Assembly (NCBI RefSeq): GCF_025905425.1 | Contig: NZ_CP109603.1 | Coordinates: forward strand, 403,501-467,500 | DNA length: 64,000 nucleotides | Source: Pseudomonas putida | GTDB taxonomy: Bacteria > Pseudomonadota > Gammaproteobacteria > Pseudomonadales > Pseudomonadaceae | Direction: 5' to 3' | In this document: in pieces, positions 46,195 through 55,543 of the stretch | Numbering within the stretch: position 1 is the stretch's first letter | Layout of the letters: every line of letters starts with the position of its first letter | The notes under the pieces: model-generated | Databases searched by the model: none | What the model was told of the DNA's origin: nothing | Seen by the model: only the letters and a program-made list of their open reading frames with translations | Translations under genes and position numbers: made by a program

Positions 46195-48358
46195 GCACGC
46201 CGTTGTGGCGTTCCAGCCGCTCGAGGATTGGCCGCAATTCGCCCAGCGCCACCGGGCGGCTGAGCAGGTAACCCTGCAGGTAGTCGCAGCCGTGGGTTTC
46301 TAGGAATTCGAGCTGTTCGACGGTTTCCACACCCTCGCTGACCACCTGCAGGTGCAGGGTGTGGGCCATGACGATGATGGCCTGGACGATCTCGCGATCT
46401 TTCTGGCTGCCTGGCACATCCTGCAGGAATGTCCTGTCGATTTTCAGGACATCAAGCGGCAAGCGCTTGAGGTAGGCCAGCGAAGAGTAACCCGTGCCGA
46501 AATCATCGATCGACAGGGCCACGCCCAGGGCGCGAACGCGCTTGAGCAGGCTGACCGTGCGCTGAATGTCTCCCATCAAGGCGTTTTCGGTGACCTCCAG
46601 CTCCAGGTGGCGGGGCGCCAGCGCTGAATGAAACAGCGCTTTCTCCACTTCGCTGGCCAGTTCGTCGTGGCTGAGGGTCACTGCCGAGCAGTTCACCGTA
46701 ACCTTCAGGTCGCCATAGCCGTGGCGGTGCAGCTGGGCCAGGTCGGCACAGGCATGGCGCAGCACCCACAAGTCGAGGTCGATGATCAAGCCATTGGCTT
46801 CGGCAATGCCGATGAACCGGTCGGGCCCGAGCAGCCCGTGTTGTGGATGCTGCCATCGTACCAGGGCTTCGAGCTTGGCCACCTGGCCATTGCGCAGGTC
46901 GAAGATCGGCTGGTAGTGCACGCACAGCCCGCGTTCCTCCAGCAGCGCGATGCGCAATTCTTCTTCCAGCTGCAGGGCAAGGGTGGCGCGGGTTTTCAGG
47001 CTGTCGTTGAAGAAGTTCAGGCTGTTGCGCCCGTTGCCCTTGGATTGGTATAGGGCAAGGTCGGCGTGCTTGAGCAACTCTTCGGCCGTGTTGCCATCGT
47101 CGGGGAAAATACTGATACCAATACTCGTGGTCATGACCATGCGCCGGCCGCCCAGGTCGATGGGCTCTTTCATCCGTTGCATGATGCGCTGCGCTAGATG
47201 GCGTGCCTCATCACGGTTATTGAGGCTGGTGACCACGCAGAACTCGTCGCCACCGAATCGTGCCACCAGGTCCTGGCTGCGGGTGGCTGCCTTGATGTGG
47301 TTGGCAATGACTTTGAGCAGTTCGTCGCCTGCCGCATGGCCAAGGCTGTCATTGATGCGTTTGAAATGGTCGATGTCGAGAAACATCACCGCCAGGCGGT
47401 TTTCATCGGCGTTCTGTTCGGCGAGGCGTTCGGCGAATACCTGATTAAAGCCGCGGCGGTTGATCAGGTTGGTCAGGGCGTCGTAGTGCGCGGCCTGTTG
47501 CAGCGAGGCCCGTGCCTGATCCAGTTGGTTGAGCAGCACGCTGACCCGGCGCAGGTCGTGTTCCTTGCTTTGCAGCTTCTTGTCGGCCAATGCCGCACTG
47601 ATGCTGGCACCACTGATCAGCAGGGTGATGAAGGCAATGGTCAGCCCCAGTTGCAGGCTGTTGTCTGCAGAGGGCAAGCGCAGGGCGGTGTCGGCTGGAA
47701 TGACCAGGGTCATGGCCGACATCGCGGTGAAATGGGTCGCGACGATGCCGCCGGCCATCAGCAGGCTGGCGCCATACTTCAGGGCCTGGTGCAACGTGCC
47801 GCTACCGTTGCGAAAATACCGCGCCAGCAGCAGCGCCGCGAGGCTGGTGAGCAGGGCGATGGCCATGGCGGCCAGCAGCAGCCCGGTCTGGTAGTACTGA
47901 TGGGCGCTGGTTTCCAGGGCGGCCATGCCAACGAAGTGCATGAGAATGATGCCGGCAGCGATCAGCACTGCGCTTTTCAGGTAATGGTGCGGGCGCATGT
48001 GGCTACGGTTGAGGCTGTTCATGCCCACCCAGGCAACGATCAGGGCAATGAGGAGTGAAAGGACCGTCAGCGAGACGTCGTAGTGAAGCTCCAGGGGGGC
48101 CTGGAATGCCAACATGCTGATGAAGTGCATGGCCCAGACACCGCCGGCCAGGCAGCAGGCGCCGAGCATGCGCCATTGGCGTTGCGCGGTGGGCTGTTCG
48201 CTATGGGATTGGCGCTCGACCATGTCCAGGGTCGCGAAGCACGCAGCGCAAGCCACGGTGTAGGCGAGCAGGACCAGAAAGGGTTCGTGCCGACAATCGA
48301 TGACGATGCGTCCGGTTGCCGGAAGATCGGCGAACAGTTGCAGTCCCAGCCATTCCAT
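46094..48358 (-). CDS. MHYT-GGDEF-EAL membrane protein (c-di-GMP signalling)
   Basis: A 754-residue protein with an N-terminal MHYT membrane sensor (about 25-215) showing MHFISM, MHFVGM and THFTAM repeats, thought to bind copper, O2, CO or NO. GGDEF is intact (FGGDEF near 368) with an RxxD inhibitory site (RSQD) before it; EAL is intact (EALVRW, 497). So both diguanylate cyclase and phosphodiesterase activity are possible. The last ~30 residues (from NGVLSPCCD) extend past the EAL domain into the neighbour's antisense strand. GAGG precedes the start. Confidence 0.9.
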   Translation of the reverse strand: MEWLGLQLFADLPATGRIVIDCRHEPFLVLLAYTVACAACFATLDMVERQSHSEQPTAQRQWRMLGACCLAGGVWAMHFISMLAFQAPLELHYDVSLTVLSLLIALIVAWVGMNSLNRSHMRPHHYLKSAVLIAAGIILMHFVGMAALETSAHQYYQTGLLLAAMAIALLTSLAALLLARYFRNGSGTLHQALKYGASLLMAGGIVATHFTAMSAMTLVIPADTALRLPSADNSLQLGLTIAFITLLISGASISAALADKKLQSKEHDLRRVSVLLNQLDQARASLQQAAHYDALTNLINRRGFNQVFAERLAEQNADENRLAVMFLDIDHFKRINDSLGHAAGDELLKVIANHIKAATRSQDLVARFGGDEFCVVTSLNNRDEARHLAQRIMQRMKEPIDLGGRRMVMTTSIGISIFPDDGNTAEELLKHADLALYQSKGNGRNSLNFFNDSLKTRATLALQLEEELRIALLEERGLCVHYQPIFDLRNGQVAKLEALVRWQHPQHGLLGPDRFIGIAEANGLIIDLDLWVLRHACADLAQLHRHGYGDLKVTVNCSAVTLSHDELASEVEKALFHSALAPRHLELEVTENALMGDIQRTVSLLKRVRALGVALSIDDFGTGYSSLAYLKRLPLDVLKIDRTFLQDVPGSQKDREIVQAIIVMAHTLHLQVVSEGVETVEQLEFLETHGCDYLQGYLLSRPVALGELRPILERLERHNGVLSPCCDTAIPGSPDLFADSPGYRASASIARRGH

Positions 48359-48541
48359 TGCGCGCCTCGTGGTCGAGTTTTCACTCGTCTCCGGTACAAC
48401 CCTTGGGAGACTGTCCAGACGCAGTATAGGAAGAGGTAGTTAGGCCTTCCTGACTAATGGCACTTTGATTTCTACGATTTGGTTATGAGCCTAATCGCAG
48501 TCAGGAATATGACTGCTGTGGGAGTGGCCTTGTGTCGTAAT

Positions 48542-48560
48542 GGGGCTGCAATGCAGCCCC
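48542..48560 (-). terminator. Hairpin after rapA
   Basis: GGGGCTGCA, single base, TGCAGCCCC, 19 bases past the rapA stop. No T run; candidate terminator. Confidence 0.45.
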
Positions 48561-48578
48561 CTGATGCCGGTGAAAGAA

Positions 48579-51425
48579 TCAGCCAGCTACCAGCACGCGA
48601 ATCGCTTCCAGGCGCAAGGCCGCCTTGTCCAGCATCGCCAGGCCGTCTTCACGCTGCTTGCGCAGGGCGTCGATCTCGCTGTCGCGCACGCTTGGGTTGA
48701 CGGCCTTGAGGGCAATCATGCGCGCCAGTTCTTCGTCGGCCTCGGCCTTCAAGCGGCGCTGGGCTTCGGCCACACGCTCGACGTGGGTCGGCATGATTTT
48801 GGCTTCACCACCACTGATGCGTTGGGACAGCACATCACGCTGGGCCTGGACGAACTTGTTGGCGCTGGCGCGAGGCACGCTTTCGAGCTGGTCGTTGAGC
48901 GTTTCGAACGCCACGCGCGACGCCAGGTCGTTGCCGTTGGTGTCGAGCAGGCAGCGCAGGGCTGCCGGTGGCAGGTAGCGGCCAAGCTGCAGGCTGCGCG
49001 GTGCCACCACCTCGCTGACGAACAGCAGTTCGAGCAGCACGGTGCCTGGTTTGAGGGCCTTGTTCTTGATCAGCGCAACGGCGGTATTGCCCATCGAACC
49101 GGACAGTACCAGGTCCATGCCGCCCTGGACCATCGGGTGCTCCCAGGTCAGGAACTGCATGTCCTCGCGGGACAACGCCTGGGCGCGGTCGTAGGTAATG
49201 GTGACGCCTTCGTCGTCACCCAGCGGGAAGCTGGCGTCGAGCATCTTCTCGCTTGGCTTGAGGATCAGGGCGTTTTCCGAATGGTCTTCGCTGTCGATGC
49301 CGAACGCGTCGAACAGGGTTTCCATGTAGATCGGCAGGGCGAACTGGTCGTCCTGTTCGAGAATCGCTTCGACCAGTTCCTGCCCTTCGCCGGCGCCGCC
49401 GGAGTTGAGTTCCAGCAAGCGGTCGCGGCCGCTGTGCAGCTCGGCTTCCAGGCGTTCGCGCTCGTTGCGGGCATCGGCCACCAGCGCTTCCCAGGCTTTG
49501 CTGTCACCGCTTTCAAGCAGCGGCAGCAGGCGAGGGCCGAACTGATGTTGCAGGGCGTTGCCGGTCGGGCAGGTGTTGAGGAAGGCATTGAGCGCTTCGT
49601 GGTACCACTGGAACAGGCGCTCTTGCGGGCTGTCCTGCAGGTAGGGCACGTGCAGTTGGATGGTGTGCTTCTGGCCGATCCGGTCGAGACGGCCGATACG
49701 CTGTTCAAGCAGGTCCGGGTGGGCCGGCAGGTCGAACATCACCAGGTGATGAGAGAACTGGAAATTGCGGCCTTCGCTGCCGATCTCGGAACAGATCAGC
49801 ACCTGGGCGCCGAATTCCTCGTCCGCGAAATAGGCGGCGGCGCGGTCACGCTCAAGAATGCTCATGCCTTCGTGGAACACCGAAGCCGGTATGCCGGAGC
49901 GCACGCGCAGGGCGTCTTCCAGGTCCATGGCGGTCTCGGCATGGGCGCAGATCACCAGCACCTTGGTGCGCTTGAGCATCTTGAGGGTATCGATCAGCCA
50001 GTCGACCCGAGGGTCGAAACGCCACCAGCGCTCGTCATCAGTGGTGTCGCCGTGGGCCTGGAACGCGACTTCCGGGTACAGCTCGGCCTTTTCGCCGGGC
50101 GGCAGGTCGCGGTACTGCTCCGGCATGGCCACCGGGTAGGCATGCAACTGGCGCTCGGGGAAGCCCTGAACCGCTGCACGGGTATTACGGAACAGCACGC
50201 GGCCGGTGCCGTGGCGGTCGAGCAACTCGCGGATCAGGCGCGCGCTGGCCTGGGTATCGCCATCGCTAACGGCCGCCAGCAGGGCATCGCCTTCGGCGCC
50301 CAGGAAGCCATGGATGGTCGCGTGGGCCTTGGGCGACAGGCGGCCTTCGTCAAGCAGCTCCTGTACCGCCTCGGCGACCGGGCGATAGTTTTCGCTCTCG
50401 GCACGGAACGCCACCAGGTCGTGGAAGCGGTTGGGGTCGAGCAGGCGCAGCCGGGCGAAGTGGCTGTCCTGGCCGAGCTGTTCGGGGGTGGCGGTGAGCA
50501 GCAGCACGCCAGGGATCACCTGGGCCAGTTGCTCGACCAGGCCGTATTCCGCGCTGACCTGGTCTTCATGCCAGACCAGGTGGTGGGCTTCATCGACCAC
50601 CATCAGGTCCCAGCCTGCGGCAAACAGCGCGTCCTGGGCCTTCTCGTCGTCAACCAGCCATTCCAGGGCGACCAGCGCGAGCTGGGCGTCTTCGAACGGG
50701 TTGCTGGCATCGCTCTCGATGAAGCGTTCGGCGTCGAACAGCGCCACCTGCAGGTTGAAGCGCCGGCGCATTTCCACCAGCCACTGATGCTGGAGGTTTT
50801 CCGGGACCAGGATCAGCACGCGGCTGGCGCGCCCGGAGAGCAGTTGGCGATGGATGACCAGGCCGGCCTCGATGGTCTTGCCCAGGCCTACTTCGTCAGC
50901 CAGCAGAACCCGTGGCGCACTGCGGTCTGCGACTTCGCGGGCGATGTGCAACTGGTGAGCGATCGGTTGGGCGCGGCAGCCACCCAGGCCCCAGAGCGAC
51001 GATTGCATCTGTTTGCTGGTGTGCTGCAGGGTGTTGTAACGCAGGCTGAACCACGACAGCGGGTCGATCTGGCCGGCGAACAGGCGGTCGCTGGCCAGGC
51101 GGAACTGAATGAAGTTCGACAGCTGGGTTTCCGGCAGGGTACGCGGCTGGTTCTGCCCGTCCAGGCCGTGGTAGACCAGCAGGCCATCGACATCGTCGAC
51201 CTCACGCACGGTCAGCTTCCAGCCGTCGAAGTGGGTGATCTGGTCACCTGGCGAGAAGCGCACGCGGGTCAGCGGCGCATTGCGCAGGGAATACTGGCGG
51301 GTGTCGCCAGTGGCCGGGTAGAGCACGGTCAACAGGCGGCCATCCTGCGCCAGGATGGTACCCAGGCCGAGCTCTGCTTCGCTGTCGCTGATCCAGCGTT
51401 GCCCCGGTTGATACTGCTGCGCCAT
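48579..51425 (-). CDS. rapA: RNA polymerase-associated SWI2/SNF2 ATPase RapA
   Basis: Recycles RNA polymerase after transcription. 948 residues, near the E. coli length. N-terminal Tudor-like domain (1-110); ATPase motifs [12 protein letters not shown] (177-188), DEAHHL (motif II); C-terminal helicase lobe with [10 protein letters not shown] and [14 protein letters not shown]-rich, no neighbours in the same operon. Confidence 0.95.
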   Translation of the reverse strand: MAQQYQPGQRWISDSEAELGLGTILAQDGRLLTVLYPATGDTRQYSLRNAPLTRVRFSPGDQITHFDGWKLTVREVDDVDGLLVYHGLDGQNQPRTLPETQLSNFIQFRLASDRLFAGQIDPLSWFSLRYNTLQHTSKQMQSSLWGLGGCRAQPIAHQLHIAREVADRSAPRVLLADEVGLGKTIEAGLVIHRQLLSGRASRVLILVPENLQHQWLVEMRRRFNLQVALFDAERFIESDASNPFEDAQLALVALEWLVDDEKAQDALFAAGWDLMVVDEAHHLVWHEDQVSAEYGLVEQLAQVIPGVLLLTATPEQLGQDSHFARLRLLDPNRFHDLVAFRAESENYRPVAEAVQELLDEGRLSPKAHATIHGFLGAEGDALLAAVSDGDTQASARLIRELLDRHGTGRVLFRNTRAAVQGFPERQLHAYPVAMPEQYRDLPPGEKAELYPEVAFQAHGDTTDDERWWRFDPRVDWLIDTLKMLKRTKVLVICAHAETAMDLEDALRVRSGIPASVFHEGMSILERDRAAAYFADEEFGAQVLICSEIGSEGRNFQFSHHLVMFDLPAHPDLLEQRIGRLDRIGQKHTIQLHVPYLQDSPQERLFQWYHEALNAFLNTCPTGNALQHQFGPRLLPLLESGDSKAWEALVADARNERERLEAELHSGRDRLLELNSGGAGEGQELVEAILEQDDQFALPIYMETLFDAFGIDSEDHSENALILKPSEKMLDASFPLGDDEGVTITYDRAQALSREDMQFLTWEHPMVQGGMDLVLSGSMGNTAVALIKNKALKPGTVLLELLFVSEVVAPRSLQLGRYLPPAALRCLLDTNGNDLASRVAFETLNDQLESVPRASANKFVQAQRDVLSQRISGGEAKIMPTHVERVAEAQRRLKAEADEELARMIALKAVNPSVRDSEIDALRKQREDGLAMLDKAALRLEAIRVLVAG

Positions 51426-51576
51426 ACTGCCTGAACTCCCGCGATGAAAAGCCGGCTATGTTAACGGATCGGCCGGTCAGACCAAAGTGTTGAAGTGCAC
51501 CGAAGGGTGCCGAAGACCAACAGTCTAGCCGTTTCATCGACCAACACCGTCTTGCTGACGAGGGCTGCGTATCAAC

Positions 51577-52272
51577 ATGTCCGCCAAGCACCGCTGGTTG
51601 AACGCTTCCCTGGCCGTGAGCAGCCTGGTGCTGTTGGCCACCTGCGAACAAAAAAGCTTCGAGACCTTGCCGGCGATTCCGCCCGGGCAGCTTGAGGCCC
51701 TGGGCGTGCAGACGCCGATCAAGAGCGTGCACTTTCGTGACCGTGACGGCGAAGGCCTGCTGGTGCTGAGCCGCGCCGATGGCCAGGCCACCGACGCACA
51801 GAACCAGCAGGAAGTGGACAAGGTGGTGCTCAAGGCCACGTTGTATGGGCGTATGGCCGAAAACGATGCGTTCAAGGCACGTTGGCAGATCGAACAGGAA
51901 ACCACCTGCCCGGGGCTGGACCTGGATGTCGACTTCTATACCGATGTCAGTGATGTCAGTGACCTGAACAAGGACGGCATCGCCGAGCTGACGGTCGCCA
52001 GCCATGCCTTCTGCGGCGGCGGCATCGACCCTCACGATATCGCCATCGAAATGCGCGAGGGCCAGGCCAGCTACACCATTACCGGCCAGTCGCTGATCAC
52101 GCCAGCGGGCGAGGAACCGATCGGCGGTGAGCGCGAGGACAGCGCCTCGCTCAAGGGCGCGCCGCCCGTAGTGCGCGAGCACATGGACGCGGTCTGGCAG
52201 CAGGTCTACAAGCGGCCCTGGAGCGAGGCAAGCCCGCCGAGCGATGACGACCCCGATGACGAAGCCGAATAA
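51577..52272 (+). CDS. Putative exported protein of unknown function
   Basis: A 231-residue protein with an N-terminal hydrophobic segment and a possible but imperfect lipobox LATC (Cys23). DVSDLNKDGIAELTVAS is a calcium-loop-like element, similar to repeats in some surface proteins; acidic C-terminus (SDDDPDDEAE). GAGGG lies about 11 bases before the ATG. Family resemblance is weak and function unknown. Confidence 0.65.
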   Translation: MSAKHRWLNASLAVSSLVLLATCEQKSFETLPAIPPGQLEALGVQTPIKSVHFRDRDGEGLLVLSRADGQATDAQNQQEVDKVVLKATLYGRMAENDAFKARWQIEQETTCPGLDLDVDFYTDVSDVSDLNKDGIAELTVASHAFCGGGIDPHDIAIEMREGQASYTITGQSLITPAGEEPIGGEREDSASLKGAPPVVREHMDAVWQQVYKRPWSEASPPSDDDPDDEAE

Positions 52273-52333
52273 GCGTTGTCTGTATTCAAGGTAGGTGACC
52301 GCCCGCCGATACAGGGGTAATAGGAGACTTGCC

Positions 52334-52663
52334 ATGTTACCGCCGATCATTCCGCTCAGTGCAGCCCCGGTAACCTCGCAACAGGACCCGGTCAAGCCAA
52401 CCCCCGACATCAAGCCAGTGGTTCCCACGCAGCCCGCGTCTGGTGAAAGCGCCATCGACCTCAAGCAGCAGCGCGACCCGCAGGAGCAGGCCTTGATCCT
52501 GCGTGATGAGCAACGGCGTCAACAGCAACGTCGGCAGAAACGCGACGGCGAGCGTTACAGCGCGCTACCCGGTGACGAGGTCAATGCCGACAACACCGTA
52601 CCGGTGGCCCCGCTGATGGGCGAGAGCCCGCGCCAGGGGCTGCTGGTCGACATCGAAGTCTGA
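52334..52663 (+). CDS. Small hydrophilic protein of unknown function
   Basis: A 109-residue protein with a Pro-rich start (MLPPIIPLSAAPVTSQQDP), a Gln/Arg-rich middle (EQRRQQQRRQKRDGE) and no membrane helix. AGGAG lies 7 bases before the ATG. Some databases may carry an enzyme name for relatives, but no enzyme motif is visible. Possibly disordered. Confidence 0.62.
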   Translation: MLPPIIPLSAAPVTSQQDPVKPTPDIKPVVPTQPASGESAIDLKQQRDPQEQALILRDEQRRQQQRRQKRDGERYSALPGDEVNADNTVPVAPLMGESPRQGLLVDIEV

Positions 52664-52730
52664 CGCGGGGCTGGTCAGCGTCCGTGCCTGGCTTCATCAT
52701 GCAAGCCTCAGTTGATCGTCGAGCCCACCC

Positions 52731-52892
52731 ATGAGCCAAGACAACCTCATCGATTTCGATGCCGAACGTGCCAAGCGCGTTCACGACCTCAAAGAAAAGC
52801 GCCTCAACGAAGTGCGCCAGGCCTTCGAGCAAGCCATGCCCTTGAGTGCGGCCAAGAAAAAGAAACCCAAGGGCAAGCCCAAGAAGCGCTGA
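52731..52892 (+). CDS. 53-residue charged microprotein
   Basis: A 53-residue product: an acidic N-terminus (MSQDNLIDFDAERAK), a heptad-like helix (RVHDLKEKRLNEVRQAFEQA) and a C-terminal lysine-rich tail (AAKKKKPKGKPKKR). The tail could bind RNA or DNA. Too short for many gene callers. I recognise a similar small protein in Pseudomonas genomes, without known function. No strong ribosome site, so moderately sure. Confidence 0.62.
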   Translation: MSQDNLIDFDAERAKRVHDLKEKRLNEVRQAFEQAMPLSAAKKKKPKGKPKKR

Positions 52893-52895
52893 AAC

Positions 52896-52909
52896 TTGAC
52901 GCAGGTCAA
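52896..52909 (+). promoter_or_regulatory. ANR/FNR-like box 1 upstream of ccoM
   Basis: TTGAC-GCAG-GTCAA fits TTGAT-N4-ATCAA with a C and G change at the symmetric positions, an accepted variant for Pseudomonas ANR. It overlaps the end of the 53-residue gene's downstream edge. Confidence 0.65.
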
Positions 52910-52946
52910 CCCTGCACCCGCCTCGCGTGCCCGGTCCCGGGCACCA

Positions 52947-52960
52947 TTGACCCCGATCAA
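52947..52960 (+). promoter_or_regulatory. ANR/FNR-like box 2 upstream of ccoM
   Basis: TTGAC-CCCG-ATCAA, with one full half-site ATCAA. Its centre is 74 bases before the ccoM ATG. A weak -10 (TACCTT, 52983-52988) would put the start near 52995, making this site about -41.5, the class II position. Confidence 0.7.
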
Positions 52961-53027
52961 TTTTCCCCGCCCCCACATTCGTTACCTTGCATCCATCGGA
53001 CAACGGCAAACGAAGAGGGAGGCCGAC

Positions 53028-53144
53028 ATGTTCTTCGACAACGTGGTTATCGCAGGTGTGGTAACGGTTGGGTTGATGGTCGCATTCTTTGCCGGTCTGG
53101 GCATTTTCATCTGGAAGGACTCGAACAAGCGCAAGCCGCGCTGA
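53028..53144 (+). CDS. ccoM: Probable cbb3-type cytochrome oxidase small subunit CcoM
   Basis: A 38-residue single-helix membrane protein (MFFDNVVIAGVVTVGLMVAF...) ending in WKDSNKRKPR. This matches my memory of CcoM, the tiny subunit of Pseudomonas cbb3 oxidase that helps assembly and activity. AGGGAGG lies 5 bases before the ATG. Two ANR-like boxes upstream fit low-oxygen control. The name rests on memory, so moderate confidence; the gene itself is well supported by ribosome site and terminator. Confidence 0.68.
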   Translation: MFFDNVVIAGVVTVGLMVAFFAGLGIFIWKDSNKRKPR

Positions 53145-53176
53145 CCTTCCGGATTCACGAGCACGCAAGGCATTTA

Positions 53177-53203
53177 GGGCGACTTCGGTCGCCCATTTTT
53201 TTT
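53177..53203 (+). terminator. Intrinsic terminator of ccoM
   Basis: GGGCGAC, TTCG tetraloop, GTCGCCC, A, then T8. 33 bases after the ccoM stop. Confidence 0.92.
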
Positions 53204-53326
53204 GCCTGTGAAATGTCAGGCAACGCAGCCTTCAAGAAGATGATTAGCTAGCTAATTAATCGTTTCCGCCTTATTCTTCTCTTCATTGTCTATCGTTTAC
53301 CTGACCATCCCCGCAAGGTCCGCCTC

Positions 53327-55315
53327 GTGCCCATTACTCTTCAGGCCCTGTTCGCACCCAGCAGCCTCGCCCTCAAATTCGCCATCAAGACCCTGCTCGG
53401 CGGTGGTCTGGCGCTATGGTTGGCGATGCGCTGGGGGCTGGAGCAGCCGTCTTGGGCACTGATGACGGCTTTCATCGTGGCTCAGCCGTTGTCTGGCATG
53501 GTGGTGCAGAAGGGCCTTGCGCGCCTGGCCGGCACCTTGGTCGGCACCTTCATGTCGGTGCTCTTCATCGGCGTGTTCGCCCAGACGCCGGGCCTGTTCC
53601 TGATTACCCTGGCCTTATGGTTGGCACTGTGCACGGCGGCCTCTACCCAACTGCGCAGCGCCTGGGCCTACGCCTTTGTGCTGGCCGGCTACACCGCTGC
53701 GATCATCGCCTTGCCCGCGATCGATCACCCGCTTCAGGTGTTCGACCAGGCCGTGGCCCGCTGCACCGAGATTTGCCTGGGGATCTTCTGCGCCACCGCC
53801 ACCAGTGCCCTGATCTGGCCGATGCGCGTGGAACAGCAGTTGGGTGGTCAGGCCAGGCAGGCTTGGCACAATGGCTTGCAGGCGGCCAGCGCCATGCTGG
53901 GGGGGGAGGATGAGGCGCGTAAAGGGCTGCTGGAAAGCCTTGGGCGCATCGTCGCCATCGACAGCCAGCGCGAACATGCCTGGTTCGAAGGTAATCGTGG
54001 GCGTCAGCGAGCCCGAGCCATTCGCGGCCTGAGCCAGAAACTGATGGTGCTGCTGCGTATTTCCCGCTCGGTGCGCCGGCAGTGGCGGCAGCTTGATGAA
54101 GGCGAAGTCCGGCACCTGTCGCCTTGGCTGGACGAGGTGCGCGCGCAATTGGCTAAACCCGATCAACCGAGCCTGTTGCTGTTGCGACAGCGCATCTGGG
54201 ACGCCGCCCATGATGAGCAAATCAGCTCTGCCGAACATTATTGCCTGGCGCGCATGGCGCTGTTGCTGGATTACGCGATGGCCGCGACCCAGGCCCTGGA
54301 CGATGTCGAAGCGGGCAGGGCGCCCAAGGATGTATCCCAAGGCCTGGCCGCGCACCGCGACTGGTCGCTGGCATTGCTGTTCGGCTCACGCAGCGCGCTG
54401 GCGTTTCTGGTGATGAGTGGCTTCTGGCTGGCGACCGCCTGGCCATCTGCGCCGGGCGGTCTGGTGTTGACCTGTGTCGTCTGCAGCCTGTTTGCCAGCC
54501 GCGAAAACGGCGCCCAGATCGGCCTCAGTTTCCTGCGTGGCATCCTGCTGGCGATCCCTGCGGCCTTTTTGGTCGGGCAGATTCTTTTGCCCCAATGGAG
54601 CAGCTTCGCCATGCTCTGCCTGGGCATGGGCGTGCCACTGTTTCTCGGCGCCCTGGGCATGGCCCACCCGCGTACCGGGGCGACCGCTACCTCTTATTGC
54701 CTGCACTTCATCGTGTTGGTAGCGCCGCTGAACGTCATGCAGTTTGGCGTAGCCAGCATGCTCAACAGCGCGCTGGCGATGCTGGTGGGCGTGTCTGCTG
54801 CCGTGATGGCGTTTCGTTTGCTGGTGTTCCGTCACCCGGCCTGGCTTGGCCGACGCCTGCGGGCGGCGACCCAAAGCGACCTGGTGCGCCTGACCCGGCG
54901 CGACCTGCGTGGCGCCGACAGTTGGTTTGGTGGGCGCATGGCCGACCGCCTCATGCAACTGGCGCGGCATGCCGGTGAGTTGCCCGAAAGCGAGCGCAAG
55001 CGTTGGGACGATGGCCTGCACGGTCTGGACATCGGCGACGAACTGGTGCACCTGCGTATGTGCCTGGCGGTCGCCAAGGCACCGTTGGGGCGGGCCGAAC
55101 GCGAGTACCTGCAACAAGTAGAGGCGGTGCTGGCCAAAGGGCCTGCGGCCGGGCGTGGGCAGCGTCTGGACAGCGCCAGCGCGCAATTCATTGAAGCCTT
55201 GCGCCGGCTGCCTGCGAGCGATCCGCTGCGCCTGGCCGAAGGCGCGGTGCTGCAGTTGCAGAAAAGCTGGGGCAAGTGGTGCCGCTGGCAGGAGGAGGTT
55301 CATGGGGTTGCGTGA
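53327..55315 (+). CDS. FUSC-family inner-membrane efflux protein (AaeB-like)
   Basis: A 662-residue FUSC protein with two blocks of membrane helices (about 15-155 and 350-500) and a large cytoplasmic part, the AaeB layout. It probably exports aromatic acids or similar. GTG start at 53327, with AAGG 8 bases upstream; no better ATG. It overlaps the DUF1656 gene by 14 bases and forms an operon with the periplasmic adaptor. Confidence 0.88.
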   Translation: MPITLQALFAPSSLALKFAIKTLLGGGLALWLAMRWGLEQPSWALMTAFIVAQPLSGMVVQKGLARLAGTLVGTFMSVLFIGVFAQTPGLFLITLALWLALCTAASTQLRSAWAYAFVLAGYTAAIIALPAIDHPLQVFDQAVARCTEICLGIFCATATSALIWPMRVEQQLGGQARQAWHNGLQAASAMLGGEDEARKGLLESLGRIVAIDSQREHAWFEGNRGRQRARAIRGLSQKLMVLLRISRSVRRQWRQLDEGEVRHLSPWLDEVRAQLAKPDQPSLLLLRQRIWDAAHDEQISSAEHYCLARMALLLDYAMAATQALDDVEAGRAPKDVSQGLAAHRDWSLALLFGSRSALAFLVMSGFWLATAWPSAPGGLVLTCVVCSLFASRENGAQIGLSFLRGILLAIPAAFLVGQILLPQWSSFAMLCLGMGVPLFLGALGMAHPRTGATATSYCLHFIVLVAPLNVMQFGVASMLNSALAMLVGVSAAVMAFRLLVFRHPAWLGRRLRAATQSDLVRLTRRDLRGADSWFGGRMADRLMQLARHAGELPESERKRWDDGLHGLDIGDELVHLRMCLAVAKAPLGRAEREYLQQVEAVLAKGPAAGRGQRLDSASAQFIEALRRLPASDPLRLAEGAVLQLQKSWGKWCRWQEEVHGVA

Positions 55316-55508
55316 ATGGTCGCTGGGCGGCGTGCTGCTCAGTCCGTTTTTGATTTATGTGCTGCTGGCGCTGTTGTGCACCGGGCTGCTGCGCTTGCTG
55401 GTGCAAGCCACGCCATTGGGCCGCTGGATCTGGCATGAAGCACTGTTCGATGCGGCATTGTTCGTGTGTGTGTTGTTCCTGGTGGTGCGAGTGCTAGGGG
55501 CTGCATAA
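55302..55508 (+). CDS. DUF1656-type small membrane protein (AaeX-like)
   Basis: A 68-residue two-helix protein (about 11-33 and 45-65; LREWSLGGVLLSPF is typical). In Aae-type systems such a small protein accompanies the pump. AGGAGG lies just before the ATG. Role unknown. Confidence 0.85.
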   Translation: MGLREWSLGGVLLSPFLIYVLLALLCTGLLRLLVQATPLGRWIWHEALFDAALFVCVLFLVVRVLGAA

Positions 55509-55543
55509 GGGCTTTTGTAACGGTTTTAGTAAGGAGTGATTCG

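Noticed and set aside
48540..51434. 964-codon open frame on the plus strand, antisense to rapA
   Set aside because: GC-rich codon bias leaves long open antisense frames; no ribosome site or recognised domain, and rapA on the other strand is certain.
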